32,847 nt of DNA from Candidatus Altimarinota bacterium (GTDB lineage: Bacteria; Patescibacteriota; Gracilibacteria; UBA4473), in contig JABAZT010000004.1 in the NCBI GenBank assembly GCA_018608565.1, positions 4,404 through 37,250 of the forward strand, written 5' to 3'. The translations under genes and the position numbers were made by a program. The notes beneath the pieces are model-generated. The model did not search any database. It saw only the letters and a list, made by a program, of their open reading frames with translations, and was not told the DNA's origin. Each line of letters begins with the position of its first letter. Position 1 is the stretch's first letter. This document shows positions 16,898 to 24,600 of the stretch, in pieces.

Positions 16898-17800
16898 CTA
16901 ATTCACAAAACTCAACCAGTCATGATATTTTTCAACCTTCCCAGTGACTACATCTCCATAGAGCTGCTTGAGTTTAGTTGAAATCAAATTGGACTGATCT
17001 CCGATCTGCTCTCTATCAAGAGACTTAATAAGAGTAACCTCTGCCGCCGTACCAGTATAAAACGCCTCATCGGCTTCAAGTAGATCTTTTAGTTTGAGTG
17101 TTTTCTCTAGTGTTTCAATCCCAAATTCTTCTTTGGCTAACTCCATAATCGTAGCTCTGGTAATACCTGGCAAGATACTTCCTAGCTGTGGAGTCATGAG
17201 TTTCCCGTCTTTGACGAGGAATAGATTTTCGCCCGGTCCTTCTGCTAGATTATCTTCGAAATCAAGTAGAAGGGCTTCGTGGTAGTTGTTTTTCTTAGCC
17301 CATTGATTGGAAAGCGTTGAATTGACGTAGTGTCCAGAGATCTTCGCATCACAGATAAGTGACTTTGGATGAATCCGAACATAGGGACTGAGTCCAACCT
17401 CTATCGGATCATCTGAGAGATATTTTCCCCAGGGCATGACGGCAATCACCGTCTCTACCGGATTCCCTGTTGGGTTAAGCCCAAGCTTATCTGCACCATA
17501 GAATGCTATCGGTCGTATATACCCATCACTAAATCCATTGGCTGATATAGTTTCAAGCGTGGCTTGATTTATCTCTTCTTGAGAATACGGGATCTCCATC
17601 TCTATCGTCCCAACAGAATAAAATAACCTCTTAGTATGTTCCTTGAGTTTGAATACCGCAGGCCCACGATCCGTGCTATAAAATCGAACGCCTTCAAATG
17701 CCCCCGTCCCATAGTGTGTTGCGTGAGACATACTGTGAACCTTCGAATCCTCTGTAGGAATAAGAGTGCCATTGTGCCAGATGTGAGTTCCGAAATTCAT
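16898..17800 (-). CDS. ilvE: Branched-chain amino acid aminotransferase
   Basis: This PLP-dependent class IV aminotransferase interconverts Leu, Ile and Val with their 2-oxo acids, using glutamate/2-oxoglutarate. The 300 residues match the usual length. Key stretches are HYGTGAFEGVRFY (about 29-41), the catalytic lysine in CDAKISGHYVN (Lys153), the phosphate-binding EGPGENLFLV (about 182-191), PGITRATIMELA and the TGTAAEVT segment near 255. No other branched-chain pathway gene is nearby, so it may work in salvage or in balancing scavenged amino acids. It has its own promoter and follows the Tat-type protein gene on the same strand only after an end-to-start gap, with obg downstream. Confidence 0.93.
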   Translation of the reverse strand: MNFGTHIWHNGTLIPTEDSKVHSMSHATHYGTGAFEGVRFYSTDRGPAVFKLKEHTKRLFYSVGTIEMEIPYSQEEINQATLETISANGFSDGYIRPIAFYGADKLGLNPTGNPVETVIAVMPWGKYLSDDPIEVGLSPYVRIHPKSLICDAKISGHYVNSTLSNQWAKKNNYHEALLLDFEDNLAEGPGENLFLVKDGKLMTPQLGSILPGITRATIMELAKEEFGIETLEKTLKLKDLLEADEAFYTGTAAEVTLIKSLDREQIGDQSNLISTKLKQLYGDVVTGKVEKYHDWLSFVN

Positions 17801-17827
17801 AGTTCTATCGTGAAAGATACGACAAGA

Positions 17828-17856
17828 ATCATACTCAAATCAGTACCCTGATACAA
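17828..17856 (-). promoter_or_regulatory. Promoter of ilvE
   Basis: On the minus strand TTGTAT (17851-17856), a 17-bp spacer and TATGAT (17828-17833) lie 27 nt before the ATG. The predicted leader is about 20 nt and has no Shine-Dalgarno sequence. Confidence 0.5.
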
Positions 17857-17870
17857 GTTGAGAAAAAATA

Positions 17871-19238
17871 TTAGTTAGCCCTTGTAAGTAATTTTGGGTT
17901 ATATTTTGGGATTGGAGCAGAAACGGGTCTTACTATTACTAATCTTTTAGTTTGTTTTTCAAACCCTTCCATAGCATAAACCATGTTGTGTGCCCCCGGA
18001 GGAAATCCTGCATGCTCTAGCTTACTTGCATCACTAAATATATACTCTTTTCGTTTATCATTTTTCCCAGTTGCTACCAATGCATGCCCTAGTCCTCCAT
18101 TTGGTCTATCTGTATTTCTCATAACGCTTTTATGATGCGTTCCTTTTCTTCTTTTTACTTCCAGCTCTGGATTATTTGATCGTAGTTCTCTTAACCATGT
18201 CATTGTATTTTGCCAATTTGAACCTGCGTCAATACACCAGATAGGAAGAAGCCCCAAAGAAAGATAATAGTCTATCAGTTCTGGATCTCCCTCCTCTGCA
18301 ACAAAGTGATCTTCAAGCCCTAAACCTTCTATCCCTTCTTGATAATTTCCTTCCCCCCAATCCTCTGGATCAACTTGTCCTTTTGCATTTGCTACCTGCT
18401 CTAAAGTCACACTAGAAATATCTGGATATAATCTATCTATCAAGGAGTTTAAAACTTTTGTTAGTGCAATAGATTCACACCAATTCGTATTATTCTGATT
18501 GAGCATATCTATCCCTGTTACAATTTCATCTCCGTCTTTACCTGATGCCATTCCGTTTAAACGCTTAATTGATTTAGACAAGGTTATATATTCTGGAGGC
18601 ATTACTAATTTTTTTGATTCAACCCTTTGTCCCTTTTTTGCCTCAGCCTTTATCATATCCTGTGTCTCTAGCGTCAGCAGTTTCATATCAAGATTCGGCA
18701 TTACTCTTTCTGTTGTCGGGGTCATCTGAACCACCAAGCTAACAGTGTTTCTGGTTGGATTATAGGAACTATTAAATCCATCTGAATCTATTATCGTAGT
18801 TCTAAATTTTGCTTTGTATTCTATTCCTGTATTGGCTACCGTTATTTTTAATGGAAATTCTTCTGCTTGTTCTTTGGTTTCAGCCATTCCATCGCTCATC
18901 ATTGACAGTAATCCTCCTCCTATCGCGGCTCCTACTGAGTTCTGGATAAACTGTCTTCGAGAATGCCCTAGACTTTCGTCCCCATTATCATCTTCAGATT
19001 CTGATTTAGAATGATTTCTTCTCTCTTCTTCTCTAAATTTAATTTCAAATTGATCTAAATCACCTGCCGTCCAACAATCTTCAAAATCAGGAACACCTCC
19101 CACCGTCTCCATGATTTGACTTGTGGTTTTGAGTTCAAATGGACTTACTGGGTTTACTATTTCTAGTGGAGCAGTTAGGACCTCTGCCGTTTTTTCAGTG
19201 GGAGTCCGTCTTTGAGCTTGTTCAATTTTAGGCGCCAT
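17871..19238 (-). CDS. Putative Tat-exported papain-like cysteine peptidase with N-terminal extension
   Basis: This is a 455-residue protein. After an unusual 92-residue polar N-terminal part comes HSRRQFIQNSVGAAIGGGLL (residues 92-111), which has the twin-arginine S-R-R-x-F-I signature and a mild Gly/Ala hydrophobic core. The mature part has a beta-like domain (about 128-215). It then shows MLNQNNTNWCESIALTKVL, with Gln248 exactly six residues before Cys254 as in papain (Gln19/Cys25). GGLGHALVATGKND (His385) and YIFSDAS (Asp403) follow in the order expected for clan CA or C39-like peptidases. I do not recognise a named family, and activity is inferred from this constellation only. The long part before the Tat motif is odd; no better start is visible after it. 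Confidence 0.6.
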   Translation of the reverse strand: MAPKIEQAQRRTPTEKTAEVLTAPLEIVNPVSPFELKTTSQIMETVGGVPDFEDCWTAGDLDQFEIKFREEERRNHSKSESEDDNGDESLGHSRRQFIQNSVGAAIGGGLLSMMSDGMAETKEQAEEFPLKITVANTGIEYKAKFRTTIIDSDGFNSSYNPTRNTVSLVVQMTPTTERVMPNLDMKLLTLETQDMIKAEAKKGQRVESKKLVMPPEYITLSKSIKRLNGMASGKDGDEIVTGIDMLNQNNTNWCESIALTKVLNSLIDRLYPDISSVTLEQVANAKGQVDPEDWGEGNYQEGIEGLGLEDHFVAEEGDPELIDYYLSLGLLPIWCIDAGSNWQNTMTWLRELRSNNPELEVKRRKGTHHKSVMRNTDRPNGGLGHALVATGKNDKRKEYIFSDASKLEHAGFPPGAHNMVYAMEGFEKQTKRLVIVRPVSAPIPKYNPKLLTRAN

Positions 19239-19423
19239 TTTTTTACAAATTTATAAATTTACATTAAAATAAAATGCACTTTTGTTTAGAAAAGTCAATT
19301 TAATTTTTATTCTTTGGTATATTTCTTCACCTATATTTTAGACTTGATGATGTACAAAAACCTTATCTCTCTTTGAAATAGTATTTATGTAGCTCATATT
19401 CAAACCATTGTCATTCTTGACCT

Positions 19424-20374
19424 CTAGTTTGTTACTGTTGCTTCTCCAGTACAGCTCCCTGTTCCTTGGATTGCGGTAATCTCAAAATCCATCGTAGACG
19501 CCGTTCCACTTCCGTTGTAGTTGAGTCGCTGTATATCGATGTTCGTTTCTCCTCCCTGTATTACGAAAGTTTGTATAGCCTCAAATCCATTATCTAGAAC
19601 TTCTAATACTACTTTCCCAATACTAGGACTACTTATCGGAACTGAAATTTTACCTGTACTAGAAGCACCTACCACAAAAGTCCCAGTAGCCGTTGGATTG
19701 GTCCCACAATCAAAAGTAAAAGTCCCTGCGGTAATCCCACAATTGGAAAGATTTCGATAGTTATTAGAGAGATCAATCCAGTGGGTTCCGTTGTATGTCA
19801 GAATCAATCCACAATCACTACTGTATATCTGATCTCCTGTCTCGGGAGATGGAGAGAGGGCTGCGATTTGAGCTTCTGTCTGAGCCATGTAGTGCGTGTA
19901 GGTTGGTTGCCATCCTCCGGCTCCTCCATGTGCTGCACTATCATAATACTGTGTTGAATGCGCATCTCGGTTATAGACTTTTTCTCCATCGGTAGGAGTT
20001 CCTGGCCAGGCGGTATTATCCGCTATGATCGAAATTCCTCGTCCAAGCTCCGTGGAAGTAAGGCAATTATTTCCATCTGTGTCACAGTATGCCATTGCCC
20101 CAGAACTTCCATCTATATCCATTGCTAGAGTTCTCCCACCTACCGAGGCTCCATCACTTGGGATGGTACTACCGATCCCAATTCTTCCATCAGAATAAAA
20201 CCCCAATCGTCCCACATCTCCAGTTGCACTTACAAAATCCCATTGAAATTTTTCAATTCCTCCAATCAATACCTCAGGAGGTTTTATCTTCCAGTGATTT
20301 AACAACAGACTTGCATCCGCGGTGAGGGGAATCAATACAATCAACATACAAAATATAAGAAAACGGATTAACAT
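19424..20374 (-). CDS. Secreted surface protein, head plus one 'FDCG-SCTGE' repeat
   Basis: This is the last gene of the surface operon (316 residues). A signal peptide ends near LTADA. A head region follows, with GRIGIGSTIPSDG and TLAMDIDGSSGAMAYCDTDGN, similar to the 'GIGTxxPxxxLDVxG' motif of fibre-like proteins. Two 'GxxVYNxDxxxxxxYDxxxWxxx' units come next (around GEKVYNRDAHS and GDQIYSSDCGLI). One C-terminal repeat of about 95 residues runs from FTFDCGTNP to GTGSCTGEATV; its two cysteines could pair. There is no LPXTG or membrane anchor. It starts 13 nt after the stop of the preceding gene. The function is unknown; a fibre or adhesin subunit is the natural guess. Confidence 0.75.
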   Translation of the reverse strand: MLIRFLIFCMLIVLIPLTADASLLLNHWKIKPPEVLIGGIEKFQWDFVSATGDVGRLGFYSDGRIGIGSTIPSDGASVGGRTLAMDIDGSSGAMAYCDTDGNNCLTSTELGRGISIIADNTAWPGTPTDGEKVYNRDAHSTQYYDSAAHGGAGGWQPTYTHYMAQTEAQIAALSPSPETGDQIYSSDCGLILTYNGTHWIDLSNNYRNLSNCGITAGTFTFDCGTNPTATGTFVVGASSTGKISVPISSPSIGKVVLEVLDNGFEAIQTFVIQGGETNIDIQRLNYNGSGTASTMDFEITAIQGTGSCTGEATVTN

Positions 20375-20387
20375 AGTATGTAATAAA

Positions 20388-21599
20388 TTATGGACTGATA
20401 GTAACTAAACCGGTACAACTCCCCGTTCCCTCATCTGAGGTAATAACAAGTGGATAGGTTCCAGCGGTTCCCTCTCCATCGTATTGTATTGAGGTAATGG
20501 CCAGTGAGGTCTCTCCTCCTGTGAAATCTATTTTTTCAGAAATAGTCAGATTATTTTGATGAGCCTCAATCAAAACACTTCCAGCAGTAGCTGTCGTGAT
20601 AGGTATATTTATGGTTGCATTCCCATTATTCCCGACGGTTAGAGTCCCAGTGGCTGTAGGGCTAGAAGCACAATCAAATATAAAACTCCCAACTGCTGCC
20701 ACCGTCACTTCCCCAGTACAACTCCCTGTCCCCTCTGCCGAGAGTATGTCAAAAGTCCGAAGCCCACTAGCTCCTCCACCATTGTAGTCAATTGGTTGAA
20801 TTCCAATCGTTGTCTCGGTCCCATCCAATACATAGGTTTGTGCGTGTACTAGACCATTTTGGTTTATGCTTATATTTACGGCTCCCGGGATAGGGCTTGT
20901 GATCGGCAAAAGGATGTAAGTTTCCTCTGGATGTCCTTCTATAAGAGAATTATTAGCTACAGGACTTGTCCCACAGTCAAACGCAAACCCCGCCCCACTT
21001 GCACCAATATTCATCTGATCACAAGACTTCCATTCGTTAGTGTCATAACACCACAGACAGTTACAATCTTGGTTGTACACGACGTCTCCTGACTCTCCTA
21101 GTGTAAGGGGGAAATCATCCGTCACATACTCCATGGCTGGTGTGTAGGTTGGTTCCCAGCTACTAGATGAATATTTGTAGGACTGGATTACTTGTCCGGC
21201 TTGATTGAATACCTGATCTCCCCCTGATGGACTCGAGGGCCAGGCATCATTATCCGCTATAACCGGAAAATTGTAGAGATCATCTGTCTGAAAACAATTG
21301 AGCCCATTACTATCACAATAGTAGTCAGCTCCTACCTCTCCAGTAACATCGAGCTTGAGGGACTGCCCCCCACTCCCACTCCCATCACTCAGAGTCGTCG
21401 CACTAATCCCTATTCCTCCATCTGCAAAAAAACTCAAATACTCTATCGCTGATGCTTCATCCCCGTAGGAAAACTGCATTCTCTGACTAACGGTATCTCT
21501 TCCAATCTGCCAATAGGCCGTAGGATATGCGGCCAAGACGACTCCAACACATCCACAGAGTAGTACTCCAGATCGTATCCAATATTTTATATGTTTCAT
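20388..21599 (-). CDS. Secreted surface protein, head plus two 'FDCG-SCTGE' repeats
   Basis: This is the middle gene of the surface operon. I chose ATG 21599 (403 residues) over the more distal in-frame ATG at 21716. The former gives a normal signal peptide (MKHIKYWIRSGVLLCGCVGV...LAAYP) and only a 2-nt gap to the previous stop; the latter would bury 115 nt in the upstream gene. The head repeats the plan of its neighbours: YPTAYWQIGRD, GIGISATTLSDG, LKLDVTGEVGADYYCDSNGLNC, GDQVFNQAG...WEPTYT and GDVVYNQDCNCLWCYD. Two tandem repeats follow, FAFDCGTSP...GTGSCTGEV and FIFDCASSP...GTGSCTGLV, ending the protein. No anchor is visible. Confidence 0.75.
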   Translation of the reverse strand: MKHIKYWIRSGVLLCGCVGVVLAAYPTAYWQIGRDTVSQRMQFSYGDEASAIEYLSFFADGGIGISATTLSDGSGSGGQSLKLDVTGEVGADYYCDSNGLNCFQTDDLYNFPVIADNDAWPSSPSGGDQVFNQAGQVIQSYKYSSSSWEPTYTPAMEYVTDDFPLTLGESGDVVYNQDCNCLWCYDTNEWKSCDQMNIGASGAGFAFDCGTSPVANNSLIEGHPEETYILLPITSPIPGAVNISINQNGLVHAQTYVLDGTETTIGIQPIDYNGGGASGLRTFDILSAEGTGSCTGEVTVAAVGSFIFDCASSPTATGTLTVGNNGNATINIPITTATAGSVLIEAHQNNLTISEKIDFTGGETSLAITSIQYDGEGTAGTYPLVITSDEGTGSCTGLVTISP

Positions 21600-21601
21600 G
21601 G

Positions 21602-24600
21602 TTATTGGATCAATGAGTTTATAAATCCTGATAAGGTATAGATACGAGGTACTAGTTCTGGAGCTACTGATGTACCAGACCCTGACCCACCACCCCCGTC
21701 GGGAATACAAGAACAATTACTGTCGCAGGTCTCACCACTAGAGCAATCTGAAGTTACTTCACAGCTTTCTCCAGCATCTACATTCCCATCTCCACAATAT
21801 GGAGGATCTGGATCACAAGGACCACAGGTTCCTCCACAATCTACATCCTCTTCATCTCCATCCATAGTTCCATTACTACAGGTATCCTCACAGGCCGTAC
21901 ATGATCCTCCACAATCTGTATCTTCTTCATTTCCGTTCATGGTTCCATCCGAGCAAGTCTCACAATCTCCAGAGTCATAGGTCGCTGAAGAATCATAATT
22001 ATGCGCTCCAGATGTCATACATCCCACAATTTCACAGGTATCATTTATTTCTACCTCTGGATCAGGACAAATACAAGCAGAACCATTCCCATCATCCACA
22101 AAAGGATCATTACAGGAAAGTGTACATTCATCAGTCCCCGTAATAGACATCGCTCCACTCGAACAATCTGCCGCTGTACTACACGACTCCTCTCCTTTCC
22201 CATCACTTACTGATTTTGTCCCACTGGCTGTCCCACTAGAACCAAATTCTACATCTGATTCAAATTCTATCTGAGTCCCTACTTTTGATTTACTATAGGC
22301 TTTTGGATCACCTCCAGCTTTACAGCTACAAGTTTCTCCTGACATGACTAACGGTGCTCCATTTGTACAGTTTGCATCTCCATAACAAGTTACTTTTCCA
22401 TCGGTTGAATCCTCCGTCCCAGTAGCTATTGTTTTTACATAGCCGATTGACTCTGTAATACCATACTTCAAATCTGGATATAATCTTGAAGGAACTTCCT
22501 CAGACGAACCTGTATTTTTATAACAAGGATCACAATCTTCAGGTCCCTTTTTAGTCCACCCTCCTGCATTTATCGAAGAACATTCGAATGTTGCGGTACA
22601 CTTACAGTCTCCGGCTCCTTCACAAGAATAATTTCCATTATTAAAATCATTATCATTGTCTTTTGCGCCTCCAGTCCCAATAGTTTTTGGATAAGCATTT
22701 TCGCTATTGTGAGTAAAACGCCGATGTCCATAACTATCTACCGCGGTTCCAACCGTATCGCCATCACACCCATAATTCCCTCCTCCTCCCCCATCATCAC
22801 AAAAAGGATCAACCATTGAGGATTCCCCACTACTTCCATTGGCATTTATATCGCAGCTCACCGTAAGCCAATAATCCGTACATCCAACTCTTGGTCCATA
22901 GTAGATCTTATCTGATTCTCCCGCACTCATACTTGTATTTACCGAATAATTGAATCCGGAAGTACCTCCTGTGATTAGTGGTGGAAAACTACAGTTATCC
23001 TGAATACAGACTCCATTTTGTTCTACATATCCAGGAGCACACTCCAATATACACACTCCATTCTGCTCTACATACCCTGGATCACAACCAATAACACAGA
23101 CTCCATTTTGCAGCACTGTTCCTTCTGGACATTCAATATTACAGACTTCATTAGATATTACCACGCTTCCATCTGCCTGACAGGTTAGATCCGCGGTACA
23201 GTCTCCATCTGTAGAAACAAGATCCGTCTCTGTCGCTGTAATTGGATCTATGGCTGGATAGACATAAAATCTAGATTGAGGACTTGCAAATATCCCTGGA
23301 GCACAAGCCGAACAGGTTTCGTTTTGTACTAGTAACTGTCCATTATCACAGAGTAAATCCCCTGTACATCTTCCCACGAGAAGAGGATTTCCAGAGTTAA
23401 TACTGTCTTCTCCTGTATTACTTATTCCGTCATCTAACTCTGTTGGATTGAGATAAAACTCACTTCCTGGATAGGTGTTACTTGGAGCTACCATCCCGGC
23501 TGGACATTGATCTGGTTCAGCTACGTAAATATTCCCTATACAGCTATTGGTCGCCTGTGGAGAGGTAACTAAAAACTGGACCAATCCCGGCCCACTCAAT
23601 CCATCGTATTGGATTGGATCTACTAATATACTTGTATCTGAGGAAAATACATTCACCCAATGATCTAAAGGAATCCCTGGCACTATCCCTGTATTTACTC
23701 CATTTGAGTTATTGATATTGATGGAGACTGCCTCGTTTGTTCCGGGAATAATAGGTATATACAACTGCCCCGATCCAGTCCGAGCAAAGGTAAAGTTTCC
23801 AATACCAAGTGCTTGACTCAAATTTTCCTCTGGCTGACAAAATGCAAGCTTTACTGGATTGGTATGACACCCTTGTTCTATCCCGCTTGTAACTTCGACC
23901 GTTCCTACTGGACAGACCGCCCCTGTCACTGCTCCTGCCGAGGCAGCCCAACTAGAGAGATCCAATCCCCCTGGCTTGTCACAGAGTCCTAGTTGATAGG
24001 TTCCACTTCCTCCACATGAACCACTAGAACCATCTCCGGTATGAGCCGCACTTCCCTGAGCCACAAGAGTGGCTCCTCCCGTACAAACAGGACTGGCATC
24101 CATCGCAAAATCAAAAGCTAACTCTGAACTCCAATCCACCGAACTCCAATCATCCTGACACACTCGAAGCATTACGCCCTCTGCAATACCGGTATGTTCC
24201 TCAAAATAAATAGATGTCTGTTGCGGATTACAACTTACCTCTGAAAAAGATTTCCCAACATTAAAATCTATTCCTGTAGCTCCTATATTACAATTGAAGG
24301 CAAAATCTCCCTGCGAACTTAATACCTCCGCCTCTCCCGTACAACTTCCAGTAATATCTGGAGAAGTAATTGCAAAATTAACCGTCCCTGGTGCTTGAGT
24401 TCCATCAAAATGTACTAACGGAATGTAGACCCCGGACTGTCCATCAACCACATATTCGGTATGAGAAACACTAAATCCATTTTGATTTATATTAAAGTCT
24501 ACAAATCCTTTTGAGACATTGCTCAATAATACCTCTAATCCACCATCTCCCTCTACCCCTGTAACAAAATTTGTATCTCGAATAGGACGAGGCGTCACAC

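Noticed and set aside
21600-21716. A longer start (21716) for the two-repeat surface protein
   Set aside because: It would add 39 residues without signal character, inside the upstream gene; the ATG at 21599 gives a clean signal peptide and matches the plan of the sister proteins.
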